NCBI RefSeq assembly: GCF_002117935.1
Contig: NZ_BDJE01000016.1
Span: 124,001 to 188,000, forward strand
Source of the DNA: Nocardioides sp. PD653-B2
GTDB lineage: Bacteria > Actinomycetota > Actinomycetes > Propionibacteriales > Nocardioidaceae
Direction: 5' to 3'
DNA: 64,000 bases
In this document: one piece after another, positions 8,952 through 18,178 of the stretch
Layout: every line of letters starts with the position of its first letter
Numbering within the stretch: position 1 is the first letter of the stretch
Notes under the pieces: generated by a model
What the model was told of the DNA's origin: nothing
The model's database searches: none
What the model saw: the letters and a program-made list of their open reading frames with translations, nothing else
Program-made: the position numbers and the translations under genes

Positions 8952-9626
8952 ATGAGCAAGACGGCCACCCGAGACGACAGGACACTCGACCAGGAGTCGG
9001 GTCCCGCCGCCAGTCCGCTTGTGCCGCCGCCGAAACTCCGGCGTCGACCGGCTCTGATCGTCGCCGCGCTCGTGGCGATCTGCCTCGGCGCTCTCTTCGC
9101 CGCTTGGGCTTGGACGGCAACTACGAACACCCAGGAGGTCCTCGTCGCGCGGGCCACGATCGAGCGCGGCGCTGTGATCAAGGCCGATGATCTCGCCCGG
9201 GTGCGGGTCAGCGCCGACCCGGCACTCCAACCGGTGCCGGCCAGCCAGTTCAACCAGGTGGTCGGTCAACGAGCGGCGTACGACGTTGCTGCGGGCGCGA
9301 TGCTCACTCCGGAGTCGTTCTCTCAAGGTGTGGTGCCGGACGCCGACAACTCGATCGTCGGGGTCGCACTCACGCCGGCCCAGGCGCCTGGACTGGATCT
9401 CGCCACCGGGGATCGAGTGCGCGTCGTCGTAACGCCTCCTGAAGGGGCGGAGATGCCGGAGGGTGTGCCGCAGTTCAGCGAGGCGACGGTCGCCGGCGTG
9501 CGCACCTCAAGCGAGACCGGCCAGCTGATCGTCGATCTACTCGTGCCTCACGCCGATGCCGCTGTCCTCGCTGCCCGCGCCGCAACCGGCAACGTCGCCC
9601 TCGTCCTGGACTCCCGGGAACGCTGA
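8952..9626 (+). CDS. SAF-domain protein, CpaB/RcpC-like
   Basis: The product is 224 residues: a cytoplasmic Pro-rich N-terminus, one transmembrane segment near residues 37-57 (ALIVAALVAICLGALFAAWA), then an SAF domain (VLVARATIERGAVIKADDLA and AAYDVAAGAMLTPESF). CpaB/RcpC proteins are Tad pilus assembly proteins of the cell envelope. The stop overlaps the next start (TGATG at 9624-9628), indicating coupling with the CpaE-like ATPase gene, the usual Tad neighbour. A ribosome binding site (GGGCGGAGGGAG) precedes ATG 8952. Confidence 0.8.
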   Translation: MSKTATRDDRTLDQESGPAASPLVPPPKLRRRPALIVAALVAICLGALFAAWAWTATTNTQEVLVARATIERGAVIKADDLARVRVSADPALQPVPASQFNQVVGQRAAYDVAAGAMLTPESFSQGVVPDADNSIVGVALTPAQAPGLDLATGDRVRVVVTPPEGAEMPEGVPQFSEATVAGVRTSSETGQLIVDLLVPHADAAVLAARAATGNVALVLDSRER

Positions 9627-10390
9627 TGGCTGTCATCGCCCTTGCCTCGGCATCCGGTGCGCCCGGGGTCACCACGACGGCGCTCGGACTGTCGTTGCTG
9701 TGGCCACGCCCGGTCTTGCTCATCGAGGCCGACCCGACAGGAGGGTCGGGTCTGTTGGCCGGCTACTTCCGTGGCACGCGGGAGTATGAGGCCGGGCTGA
9801 TCGAGCTCGCGCTCACATCAAGCAGCATCCGCGACGGGCTCGCCGAGGTCTCGCAGCGGATCTCGGGCACGACCGTGTCCTTCGTCGCGGGAACCCGGTC
9901 GCACACGCAAGCGCCCGCTCTGCGCGATCTCTGGCTGCCGCTCTCAGAGGAGCTTGCGGACCTGGAGTCGACCGGTCAGGACGTCATCGTCGACGCCGGT
10001 CGGCTCGGACTCGTCGGTTCACCGGAACCCCTGCTCGCGCACGCCGACCTGACACTCATCGTGGCGCGGACGAGCTTGCCTGCCCTCTCGGCGGTCCGGT
10101 CATGGGCCGATTCGGTGCAGCACGGCACGTTCGACTGGCAACAGGCTGGACTCGTCGTGATCGGGGACGGTCAGCCGTATAGCGCGCGTGAGGTGGGCCG
10201 GGTTCTGAACTCGCCCGTGGTAGCAGCCCTACCCGAGGATCCCGAGTCGGCAGCCGTCTTCTCCCGCGGAGCTCAACCACCGAAGCGATTCGAGACCGGC
10301 CCACTCGCCCGTGGTCTCCAAGCTGCGATCGCCTCGATCCATTCGGCTGTTTCACGCAGTCGGAGCGAGCTGGAAGGAGTTCGCTCGTGA
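9626..10390 (+). CDS. MinD/CpaE-like ATPase of the Tad-like operon
   Basis: The product is 254 residues. It begins with a deviant P-loop region (MAVIALASASGAPGVTTTA), typical of the MinD/ParA/CpaE superfamily. The P-loop glycine-lysine arrangement is degenerate (GAPGVTTT lacks the usual GKT lysine), so hydrolysis may be weak. An acidic motif (LLIEADPTGGSG) matches the DxD-type Walker A' region. CpaE-like proteins position Tad machinery at the membrane. It lies between the SAF protein and TadA with overlapping start and stop codons at both ends. Two copies of the 11-bp motif fall in its 3' part. Confidence 0.78.
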   Translation: MAVIALASASGAPGVTTTALGLSLLWPRPVLLIEADPTGGSGLLAGYFRGTREYEAGLIELALTSSSIRDGLAEVSQRISGTTVSFVAGTRSHTQAPALRDLWLPLSEELADLESTGQDVIVDAGRLGLVGSPEPLLAHADLTLIVARTSLPALSAVRSWADSVQHGTFDWQQAGLVVIGDGQPYSAREVGRVLNSPVVAALPEDPESAAVFSRGAQPPKRFETGPLARGLQAAIASIHSAVSRSRSELEGVRS

Positions 10391-11859
10391 CCAGCGACAG
10401 CATCGACGCGACGCCCGACCTCACTCGGCTTCCTCTCTTCACCCAGCCACTGCCCACGATCGGACCACGGGCGAGTTCGACGCCGCGGTTGTTGGGCACG
10501 CCAAGGGCGGCTGACGACTCGCCCGTGGTCGGGGTCGACTGGACGCTCGTGGCGTCGCTGCGCGCCCAAGCCTCCGAGCAACTCAGCCAGGCCGTCGCAG
10601 CCGACCGGACTCGGCTCGACCGAGCAGCGCAAGAGGAACTCGGCCGCTCAATCGTGCTTGACCTCATCGAATCGGCCGTCGCCGACCGGGTCAACGCTGG
10701 CGACCGCGCCTGGCCACTCGGACAGCAGAAGGCACTCGCTCGTGCTGTCTTCGACTCGCTGTTCCGGCTCGGCCGACTCCAGCCACTCGTCGACAACGAC
10801 GACGTCGAGAACATCATCATCGCCGGCCACGACAACGTGATGCTGGAACTCATCGACGGGTCCCTCGTCGACGGACCATCTGTAGCCGACTCAGACGAGG
10901 AGTTGATCGACTTCCTCGTGTTCCTGGCCTCCCGTTCGGAAGTCAACGCTCGCGGCTTCTCCGAGGCCCAGCCCAGGCTTCACCTCCGCCTCGATGGCGG
11001 CTCCCGTCTCGCCGCCGCCGCGTGGGTGACGCCCCGGCCGTCGGTGGTCATCCGCCGCCACCGGCTGATGCAGGTCACCCTCGACGACCTCGTCGAGCGA
11101 CAGATGCTGACGCCAGTCGCCGCTTCGTTCCTCCGGGCCGCGGTTCGGGCTCGCAAGAGCGTCGTCGTCGCCGGCAGCCAGGGTGCAGGAAAGACAACCA
11201 TGGTTCGTGCCCTCTGTGGGGAGATCGACCCCATGGAGGCGATCGGCACCTTCGAGACCGAATACGAGCTGCACCTCCACGAGCTGAAGCGTCACAAGAT
11301 CGTCCACCCATGGGAGGCACGCCCGGGTTCCGGCGAGCGCGGACCGGACGGCCGGATGGCCGGCGAGTTCACCCTCGATGACGCACTCGTCGACTCCTTC
11401 CGCTTCAACCTCTCCCGGCAGATCGTCGGCGAGGTCCGCGGCAAGGAGATCTGGGCGATGATCAAGGCGATGGAGTCCGGCACCGGTTCCATCTCCACTA
11501 CCCACGCCTCCGACGCGGTGGGCGCCGTCCGCAAGCTGGTGACGTGCGCGATGGAGGCTGGCCCTCATGTCACCCACGATCTGGCGGCCTCGAAGCTGGC
11601 TGCGACGATCGACCTGATCGTGCAGCTCGACCTGCGCACCTCGACGGTGAACGGCGTCTCGCAGCGCCGGCGCAGGGTCGCCGAGATCATTGCCCTCGAA
11701 CCCGGCGAGCGCGAGACCGGCTACGCGACCACCCACATCTTCGCCCCGGACCGGGACGGCACCGCGGTCCCAGCGGTCCTGCCCGACGAATTCCGGTCGC
11801 TCGCGTCGTACGGCTTCGATCTCCCGAGCTACCTGATGCATCAGGAGGTGCGCTCATGA
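10387..11859 (+). CDS. tadA: TadA/CpaF-type secretion ATPase
   Basis: Hexameric ATPase that powers Tad pilus assembly and is related to VirB11. The product is 490 residues from GTG 10387, overlapping the previous stop (GTGA). The N-terminal domain contains NDDVENIIIAG. Walker A (AGSQGAGKTTMV) is near residue 265, followed by the Asp/His box region (TFETEYELHLHELKRH), Walker B-like segment (RQIVGEVRGKEIWAM) and a Ser-Thr-His motif (STTHASD). Length and motif order match CpaF/TadA. Two motif copies lie in the first 150 bp (10465 and 10518, opposite orientations). Confidence 0.92.
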   Translation: MTSDSIDATPDLTRLPLFTQPLPTIGPRASSTPRLLGTPRAADDSPVVGVDWTLVASLRAQASEQLSQAVAADRTRLDRAAQEELGRSIVLDLIESAVADRVNAGDRAWPLGQQKALARAVFDSLFRLGRLQPLVDNDDVENIIIAGHDNVMLELIDGSLVDGPSVADSDEELIDFLVFLASRSEVNARGFSEAQPRLHLRLDGGSRLAAAAWVTPRPSVVIRRHRLMQVTLDDLVERQMLTPVAASFLRAAVRARKSVVVAGSQGAGKTTMVRALCGEIDPMEAIGTFETEYELHLHELKRHKIVHPWEARPGSGERGPDGRMAGEFTLDDALVDSFRFNLSRQIVGEVRGKEIWAMIKAMESGTGSISTTHASDAVGAVRKLVTCAMEAGPHVTHDLAASKLAATIDLIVQLDLRTSTVNGVSQRRRRVAEIIALEPGERETGYATTHIFAPDRDGTAVPAVLPDEFRSLASYGFDLPSYLMHQEVRS

Positions 11860-12710
11860 TCGCGCTCGTCCCTGCTCTCGCTGGCGCGCTGATCGTCGCT
11901 GGCATCATCGGAGTGACCCTCGGACTGCGACCGACGGCGGTCCCGGAGAAGCGCCCCTCCTCTCGTCGGGTGCGGCGATTCCAGAACCTCGACCGCACCA
12001 CCCGTTTGCTGCTATTCGGTGGACTCGCCGTCGGAGTCATCGCGTGGCTGGTCACCGGGTGGATGCTCGCCCTCATGGCGGTTCCGGCCGCAGCCGTCGG
12101 GCTACCGATGCTGCTGTCGGCGGGCTCGGCCGCATCAAGGATTCAGCGGCTGGAAGCGATGGAGGAATGGACCCGCTCCCTCTCCGGCGTACTCACGATC
12201 GGAGTCGGGCTGGAGCAGGCATTGGTGGCGACGCTGCGATCCACACCCGCTGCCATTACTCCCGAGGTCACTCGATTGGTGGCACGGCTTCGTGCCCGCT
12301 GGGTCACCGAGGACGCACTGCGTGCCTTCGCCGACGAGCTGGACGACTCCACGGGCGACCTCATTGCTGCCAACCTCATCCTCGGTGCGCGCCGTCGCGG
12401 CGCTGGTCTGTCGAGCGTGCTCGAAGGGCTCGCCGAGTCCGTGGCTGCCGACGTCCGCGCGCGGCGGCAAGTGGAAGCTGACCGAGCCAAGCCGCGAGCG
12501 ACCGCACGCTGGGTGACGTTGATCAGCGCAGGCGTGCTTGTGATCCTCGCGATTTCCGGGTCATACGTCGCGCCGTACAAGAGCCCGTTCGGCCAGGTCA
12601 TCCTCATCAGCCTCCTCTCGGCTTACGTCGCGACGCTGGTCTGGATGAAGCGGATGGCGTTGGGCCGGAACCTGCCGCGGTTCCTTGGCACATCTGGCGG
12701 TGCGGCATGA
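11856..12710 (+). CDS. tadB: TadB-like inner membrane platform protein
   Basis: The product is 284 residues from ATG 11856, which overlaps the tadA stop as ATGA and has AGGAGGTG upstream. Hydrophobic segments at the N-terminus (residues 2-26), around 50-85 and near 225-270 flank a cytoplasmic type II secretion F domain (EEWTRSLSGVLTIGVGLEQAL). TadB and TadC form the membrane platform on which pilin subunits are added. The position directly after tadA and before tadC is the standard Tad order. Confidence 0.85.
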   Translation: MIALVPALAGALIVAGIIGVTLGLRPTAVPEKRPSSRRVRRFQNLDRTTRLLLFGGLAVGVIAWLVTGWMLALMAVPAAAVGLPMLLSAGSAASRIQRLEAMEEWTRSLSGVLTIGVGLEQALVATLRSTPAAITPEVTRLVARLRARWVTEDALRAFADELDDSTGDLIAANLILGARRRGAGLSSVLEGLAESVAADVRARRQVEADRAKPRATARWVTLISAGVLVILAISGSYVAPYKSPFGQVILISLLSAYVATLVWMKRMALGRNLPRFLGTSGGAA

Positions 12711-13612
12711 CCACCGGACTCCAACTCGCTCTCGGCGCGGGCGCCCTCGTGTCGCTCGGCGTCGTCCTCCTGGTCATGCGGCTCATGCCGGCGGAGCCGG
12801 ATCTGGCCGAGGCGCTGGGGCGGCTGACACCCACTCGCAGCCGGGCTCACCTGCTCGGCACGGCCTCGGCCACCTCCGGCAAGGAGCGAGCGGGCGTATG
12901 GGCTATGAAGACTCTGCCTGCGGCGATGTGGGTGCGTACGCCGACCCGCGAGCTCGCGATCCTCCGCATCCCGTTGGCTCAGTTCTACGGCGACAAGCTG
13001 GCCTTCGCCGGGCTCGGCCTGGTGATCCCGCCGCTGCTCGCGTGGTTCTTCGACCTCATCGGCCTGGGGTTGCCGATCGCCGTCCCGCCGCTGGCCTCGC
13101 TCGGACTGGCTGCCCTGATGTTCTTCATGCCGAACTACAACGCCGTCGATGACGCGCGGAAGGCCCGGCTCGAGTTCGCCAGAGCGCTCGGCGCGTACAT
13201 CGACCTCGTCGCTCTGGAGCGGAACAACGGCTCCGGGGTCCGGCAGGCGATGGAGTCGGCGGCCGAAGTGGGCGACTCGTGGGTCTTCAGTCGGCTCGCG
13301 GAGGAGTTGACGCGCTCTCGCTGGTCGGGTCTCCCGCCTTGGGACGCGCTGCACACCTTGGCTGACGAGCTCGGCTTGCCTGAGCTCGACGACTTCGCCG
13401 ACATCATGCGGCTCTCGGGCGAGGAGGGGGCCTCGATCTACACCACACTTCGTGCCCGGTCCGCCGCGATGCGCACGGCGATGCTCAACGACGAGATCGC
13501 GGAGGCCAACGCCGTCGGCGAGCGCATGACCATCCCCGGCTCGCTCCTCGGCGTCATCTTCATGGCGCTGCTCGTCGCCCCGTCGCTGCTGCGGATGTTC
13601 AGCAACACCTGA
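12707..13612 (+). CDS. tadC: TadC-like inner membrane platform protein
   Basis: The product is 301 residues, starting at an ATGA overlap with tadB. It has an N-terminal membrane segment, a hydrophobic pair around residues 100-145 and one at the C-terminus (PGSLLGVIFMALLVAPSLLR). A type II secretion F domain lies between (RLEFARALGAYIDLVALERN). It is the partner of TadB in the Tad platform. A 35-bp gap containing AAGGAAAGGAG follows before the pilin gene, the first real gap in the operon, so pilin may be translated independently. Confidence 0.85.
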   Translation: MTTGLQLALGAGALVSLGVVLLVMRLMPAEPDLAEALGRLTPTRSRAHLLGTASATSGKERAGVWAMKTLPAAMWVRTPTRELAILRIPLAQFYGDKLAFAGLGLVIPPLLAWFFDLIGLGLPIAVPPLASLGLAALMFFMPNYNAVDDARKARLEFARALGAYIDLVALERNNGSGVRQAMESAAEVGDSWVFSRLAEELTRSRWSGLPPWDALHTLADELGLPELDDFADIMRLSGEEGASIYTTLRARSAAMRTAMLNDEIAEANAVGERMTIPGSLLGVIFMALLVAPSLLRMFSNT

Positions 13613-13647
13613 CCACCGACAGATTAACCAAGGAAAGGAGCCCACCA

Positions 13648-13836
13648 ATGGAACGACTCATCGGAGCGCTGCTCGCGCTCACGTTCGGACTGGAGTCGCG
13701 ACTCCAGCGCCGTGACGAGCGCGGCTCGGTGACCACCGAGCATGTGCTCTGGGCGGTGGCCGTGATCGCCATCGTCGCAATCGTCGTAGCCGCGGTGAAG
13801 ACATATGTCACGAACCAGGCCGGCAACATCAAGTAG
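13648..13836 (+). CDS. Flp-like major pilin candidate
   Basis: The product is 62 residues. An Arg-rich leader ending in RDERGSVTTEHV is followed by one hydrophobic helix (LWAVAVIAIVAIVVAAVK) and a short polar tail. The Glu after the processing-like Gly-Ser site and the length agree with actinobacterial Flp/TadE-type pilins, which are cut by a prepilin peptidase. No prepilin peptidase gene is visible in the window, so processing would need a host or distant enzyme. The strong ribosome binding site (AAGGAAAGGAG) fits a highly expressed subunit. Confidence 0.72.
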   Translation: MERLIGALLALTFGLESRLQRRDERGSVTTEHVLWAVAVIAIVAIVVAAVKTYVTNQAGNIK

Positions 13837-14218
13837 CCGTCGCCGACAGGACGAACGCGGCTCGGCGACGATCGAGCTGATGATCCTGCTGCCGGCGCTC
13901 TTCGCCGTGATGTTCCTCGGGATGCAGGCGGCGCTGTTCTACCACGCCCGTTCCGCGGCAATCGCGGCTGCGCAAGAGGGCGCCCGGGCTGCCGCCGGTG
14001 AGCACGGTCACGAGTCGGACGGCGTACAGGCAGCTAACGCATTCATCGAGCAGGCCGGCGGTGACGACGTGCTCCCGGGCGCCACCACAACGGCCAACCG
14101 CACGGCCACAACGGTGACCGTGGTCGTCCAAGGGCACTCGCTGAGCGTCATCCCCGGCTGGTCACCCGTCGTCCGCCAAGAAGCCTCCGTTCCCGTCGAG
14201 AGGCTGACGACACCATGA
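13805..14218 (+). CDS. TadE-like pseudopilin
   Basis: The product is 137 residues. The ATG at 13805 lies inside the 3' end of the pilin gene (32-bp overlap). The leader ends QDERGSATIELMILLPALF, with the TadE signature Gly-Ser-x-x-x-Glu before a hydrophobic helix. The extracytoplasmic part has Ala-rich and Thr-rich stretches. TadE-like proteins are minor pilins of Tad systems. It is the first of three consecutive DERGS-type proteins, each joined to the next by an ATGA overlap. Confidence 0.75.
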   Translation: MSRTRPATSSSRRRQDERGSATIELMILLPALFAVMFLGMQAALFYHARSAAIAAAQEGARAAAGEHGHESDGVQAANAFIEQAGGDDVLPGATTTANRTATTVTVVVQGHSLSVIPGWSPVVRQEASVPVERLTTP

Positions 14219-14649
14219 CTCGCCCGCGGGCGCGCGACGAGCGCGGATCGGCAGCCATCGAGGCTGTCATCGGCGTGCCCGCGTTCCTGCTCTTCGTCGG
14301 ACTCATCATCTTCGGTGGGCGCACCGCTACGACGCACCAGTCGGTTGAGACTGCCGCGGCTGACGCTGCCCGCTCGGCATCCCTTGAGCGCACGAGCGCA
14401 TCGGCCAGAACGCAGGCGATCTCAGCGGCAACCACCAGCCTCTCCAACGAAGGCATCCACTGCCTCGACATCGACGTCACCATCGACGCCAGCCAGTTCA
14501 GCCGTACGGTCGGCGAGGCCGCGACCGTCTCCGTCACCGTCCAGTGCCGCCTCGACCTGTCAGACCTGTCCATTCCCGGGGTGCCAGGTAGCCGCCTGAT
14601 CCGAGCGACCAGCACCAGCCCTATTGATACATGGAGGGAACGCGGATGA
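14215..14649 (+). CDS. TadE/TadF-like pseudopilin
   Basis: The product is 144 residues. Leader ARDERGSAAIEAVIGVPAFL shows the same Glu-containing TadE processing motif, followed by a hydrophobic helix and a soluble domain with two Cys (GIHCLDIDV and TVQCRLDL) that could form a disulphide outside the membrane. It is coupled by ATGA overlaps with both neighbours. It is probably a minor pilin; subunit identity cannot be fixed from sequence alone. Confidence 0.72.
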   Translation: MTRPRARDERGSAAIEAVIGVPAFLLFVGLIIFGGRTATTHQSVETAAADAARSASLERTSASARTQAISAATTSLSNEGIHCLDIDVTIDASQFSRTVGEAATVSVTVQCRLDLSDLSIPGVPGSRLIRATSTSPIDTWRERG

Positions 14650-15071
14650 TGCGACGAACTCGCGACGAACGCGGCTCCATCTCACTGTGGATGGTGACCG
14701 CCAGCTTCGTGATGATGGTCCTCGTCGGACTCGCCGTCGACCTCGGCGGACAGATCCATGCCAAGCAGCGTGCCCACAACGTCGCCGCCGAGGCCGCCCG
14801 CGTCGGCGGTGAACAAGTCGAAGCCGGGCCGGCCATCGAGGGCCGCTACGTGAGTGTCGACACCGCGGCGGCTCGAACCGCCGCCCAGGAGTACCTCGCA
14901 GCGGCCGGCGTCACCGGAACCGTGACAGTGACCGGCGGCGACACGGTCCACGTCGAGGTGACCGACACCTACACGCCCAAGTTCCTGAGCTTCATCGGCA
15001 TCGGCGACCTCACGGTGACCTCCGAAGCCTCCGCCCGCATCGTCCGCAGCCTTGGAGGTATCGAACAGTGA
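14646..15071 (+). CDS. TadG-like membrane protein
   Basis: The product is 141 residues. I chose ATG 14646 because it forms the ATGA overlap used throughout the operon; an upstream in-frame ATG at 14631 is less likely. It has an Arg-rich leader (RRTRDERGSISLWM), a hydrophobic helix (MVLVGLAVDLGGQIHAKQ) and a domain rich in Thr/Val ending in EASARIVRSLGG. TadG/TadE-type proteins contribute to Tad pilus assembly. It ends in a GTGA overlap with the large LysM gene. Confidence 0.7.
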   Translation: MMRRTRDERGSISLWMVTASFVMMVLVGLAVDLGGQIHAKQRAHNVAAEAARVGGEQVEAGPAIEGRYVSVDTAAARTAAQEYLAAAGVTGTVTVTGGDTVHVEVTDTYTPKFLSFIGIGDLTVTSEASARIVRSLGGIEQ

Positions 15072-18000
15072 CCGCACGCAACCGTGCCGCCGGGCTGGGA
15101 GCCACCCTGCTCATCCTCGTGATGGTGGTCGGGACTCCGCTCCTGCTCCTAGCGATCGGAGTGACCCCGTGGACCGAGGACCTCGGCGAGCTCGGCACCC
15201 TGCTGACCAGCCCGGACGACGGCACTCTCGCGCTGCTGGTGATCGGCGTCGTTGCATGGGTCGCCTGGGTGGTTCTCGCTCTGTCTCTCCTCGTCGAGAT
15301 CCTGGCCGCGATCCGCGGCGTCACCGCACCCCGGTTGCCCGGTCTCGCAATTCCGCAAGGTCTGGCAGGGCGGCTCGTCGCGACGGCAGCGCTCTTCTTC
15401 GCCGTTGCGCCGGTCGGCGCGCCGGTGTTCGCCCCACAGGTGGCGCACGCAGCGCCGGTGGTCGAGGCACCTCCGATCGCCAACCAGCCGGAGGCGTCTC
15501 TCGCTCCTTCTGCGGCTCCGGCGCCGGAAGCCGCGACCCATGAGGAGACGCCCACGGTCGATTACGTCGTGCGTCGAGGCGACAGCCTGTGGAAGATCGC
15601 GCAGGAACACCTCGGCGATGGCATGCGCTACCGCGAGATCATCGCGCTGAACGAAGCGGTCCTCCATGGAGAACCCAGCTTCATCGACCCCGGGCTGACT
15701 CTGCGCCTCCCCATTGACGCCGCGCCAGTTGTCGACCCGACCGATGAGCCGAACTCGGACAACTCGTACGTCGTGGAGGCTGGTGACACGCTCTGGGACG
15801 TCGCAGAGGAGGAACTGGGTGACGGCAAGCGGTACCCGGAGATCTTCGAGGCGTCGCACGACACGGTGCAGGCGGACGGTCAGCACCTAACAGACCCCAA
15901 CCTGATCCGGCCCGGCTGGGAACTGACGATTCCGGCCGCGCTCGACTCGCCCGTGGTCGAGTCTCCTTCCGTCGAAAACCCGCCGGTACAGACACCGGGC
16001 GGGAAGCATCTTGGTCCAGATCCTGTCGAAGATGCTCCGCCGATCGAGCCGCCCGGCAACGCCGACACTGCCGAGCCGGCCGAGCCTCCCGCGGTAGCAG
16101 AGCCGAACCAGGTCGACGACGCAGATGGCGCCACGGTGACGTGGCTGCTACCGGGCCTGACAGGAGCCGGAGTTCTTCTCGCCGGCTCGGTGCTGCTCTG
16201 CGTGCGCGCGCACCGCCGTACCCAGCAGCGCCACCGTCGCCCCGGCTTCGGCATTGCACCGCCCCCAGCCGAAGTCCGAGCCATCGAGAAGACCGCCACC
16301 GTCGCTGGTGCGCCCGCCGCGGAGGTGATCGACCAACTCGACCGCCTGCTCCGTCATCTCGCCGCGGCCATGGACGAGGTGCCCAAGCTCAACGCTGTCG
16401 AGGTTGGCACGGAGACGGTCACGCTGCACCTCGCCGAGGCGGCCGACCTCCCGACGCCGTGGACTGGATCGTCGTTCACATGGGCGGCGCACCTGGACTC
16501 GCCCGTGGGCGACGAGGACGTCCTCCCGCCGTATCCGCTCCTCGCCAGCGTCGGCCAGGGAGACGACGGGACATTGTGGTTGCTCGACTTCGAGAGGGCT
16601 GGATCGACTGCGCTAACCGGCGACGCGGACGTGGCGACGGCACTCGCTCGCCATCTCACAGCTGAACTGGCGCTGAGCCCGTGGACCGTCATCTCGACGG
16701 TCGACGCGATTGGTGTTGCTTCTGAGTTGTCGTCGCTGGACCCCGGCCGACTCCGATGCCACGCGCAGGACGACACGGCGTTCCTTGCTCACCTCCAGCG
16801 GGATCTGGCCGAAGCTCAGGCTCTCGGGCAAGGCGACCCTGAGCCATTCCACGCCCTGCTCGTGACCGGTCCGCGAACCAGCGAAGTTCGCGCGCTCGCC
16901 GAACTCATACGGCACCAGACGTCCAGGTCGGGCTTCGCGGTCGTCGACATCGGAGATGCCGAGCCGGAAGACACGGTGATCGAGTTGACCCACGATGGCC
17001 GGCTGCGGGTGCCACATCTCGAACTCGATCTGGCGGCCGCCGGGCTCACGTCCACCGAAGCAACTGCCACCGCGGCGATCGTCGACCTGACCAGGGAGGC
17101 AGTCGTGGTGCCGATGCCTCGGGACGAGGGTGCGACTGGTTGGCGGGCCCTCGCGGATCACGCCGGGGCGCTGATCACCGACCTGACCGAAGCACGTCCG
17201 CAGGGAGAAGCAGGCGGCACGTCGCTGCTGCCCGAGGCGACACAGCGATACGAAGCCGTGGCACCGACGACGGCTGACGATGTCGAGGTCCTTGCCCCGG
17301 TCGTCTCGGCGCAATCCCGACGGATCGTCGAGGAGTCGGACCCACAGCTCGACGACGACCTGGCAGAGTGGCGCAATCCGGAGAGTGCGTTGCCTAAGTT
17401 GCAGCTCCTCGGTCCCGTAACCGTCATCGCGCAGGGCGATCCACCGTCGGCGGTTGCAGAGCGGCGGGCCTACTTCAACGAGCTCGTGACGTTCCTGGCC
17501 CTCCACCCGACCGGGGTCTCATCGCGGCAGGTCCGTGAGGCATTCGGCATGACCCAGTCCCGAGCGCGAACCGACCTCGGATACATCCGGACATGGTTCG
17601 GCACCGACCCACGGACCGGTGAGCTGCACCTGCCAGCAGCTACAACATCTCCGGCTCACCGCGACCGGGGCACTAACGGCTACCAACTGACCGACGTCCT
17701 CGTCGACCTCGACCTGTTCCGTCGCCTCCGTGCCCGCGCTCAGGCCCGCGGCACCGACGGGATGGGCGACCTTGTTGCGGCGCTGGAACTCGTCAGCGGC
17801 GAGCCGTTCAGCGACCTACGCACTCCTGGCTGGAGCTGGCTGCTCGATGGCGAGCGCGCCCACGAAATCGCGGCGTTCGCCGTGGTCGATGTCGCCCACA
17901 TCGTCGCCACCGACGCCTTCTCGCGAGGCGACCTCGATCGCGCCCACATGGCGGCCGAGAAGGGCTGTGCGGCTGCACCGTACGACGAGGTCTGCCGCCT

Positions 18001-18178
18001 CGACCTCGCCAAGGTCGCCGAGGCTGAGGGGCACGACACCCTCGCCGGACAGATCCTCGACGAGCAGGTCTTCAACCGGACCGACGACAACCTTCCGCCG
18101 ATCGACGTCCCTAAGCGCACAAGGACGGTGGCGGAGAACAACGCCTGGGGCGGCGTGAAGCGCGCCGGCGAGCGCTGA
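15068..18178 (+). CDS. Large LysM / BTAD membrane protein
   Basis: The product is 1036 residues from GTG 15068. The N-terminus has two or three membrane segments (within residues 10-130). Two LysM peptidoglycan-binding repeats follow at about 165-217 and 233-292 (YVVRRGDSLWKIAQEHLGDG, YVVEAGDTLWDVAEEELGDG), then a Pro-rich linker and another membrane segment near 357-380. The long cytoplasmic part ends in a bacterial transcriptional activator-like (BTAD/winged-helix plus TPR) region from about 774 (LPKLQLLGPVTVIAQ onward). Such LysM-BTAD fusions close many actinobacterial Tad clusters. It may link the pilus to the wall and to a cytoplasmic response; this is inference. Two motif copies lie at 15946 and 16498. 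Confidence 0.82.
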   Translation: MTARNRAAGLGATLLILVMVVGTPLLLLAIGVTPWTEDLGELGTLLTSPDDGTLALLVIGVVAWVAWVVLALSLLVEILAAIRGVTAPRLPGLAIPQGLAGRLVATAALFFAVAPVGAPVFAPQVAHAAPVVEAPPIANQPEASLAPSAAPAPEAATHEETPTVDYVVRRGDSLWKIAQEHLGDGMRYREIIALNEAVLHGEPSFIDPGLTLRLPIDAAPVVDPTDEPNSDNSYVVEAGDTLWDVAEEELGDGKRYPEIFEASHDTVQADGQHLTDPNLIRPGWELTIPAALDSPVVESPSVENPPVQTPGGKHLGPDPVEDAPPIEPPGNADTAEPAEPPAVAEPNQVDDADGATVTWLLPGLTGAGVLLAGSVLLCVRAHRRTQQRHRRPGFGIAPPPAEVRAIEKTATVAGAPAAEVIDQLDRLLRHLAAAMDEVPKLNAVEVGTETVTLHLAEAADLPTPWTGSSFTWAAHLDSPVGDEDVLPPYPLLASVGQGDDGTLWLLDFERAGSTALTGDADVATALARHLTAELALSPWTVISTVDAIGVASELSSLDPGRLRCHAQDDTAFLAHLQRDLAEAQALGQGDPEPFHALLVTGPRTSEVRALAELIRHQTSRSGFAVVDIGDAEPEDTVIELTHDGRLRVPHLELDLAAAGLTSTEATATAAIVDLTREAVVVPMPRDEGATGWRALADHAGALITDLTEARPQGEAGGTSLLPEATQRYEAVAPTTADDVEVLAPVVSAQSRRIVEESDPQLDDDLAEWRNPESALPKLQLLGPVTVIAQGDPPSAVAERRAYFNELVTFLALHPTGVSSRQVREAFGMTQSRARTDLGYIRTWFGTDPRTGELHLPAATTSPAHRDRGTNGYQLTDVLVDLDLFRRLRARAQARGTDGMGDLVAALELVSGEPFSDLRTPGWSWLLDGERAHEIAAFAVVDVAHIVATDAFSRGDLDRAHMAAEKGCAAAPYDEVCRLDLAKVAEAEGHDTLAGQILDEQVFNRTDDNLPPIDVPKRTRTVAENNAWGGVKRAGER

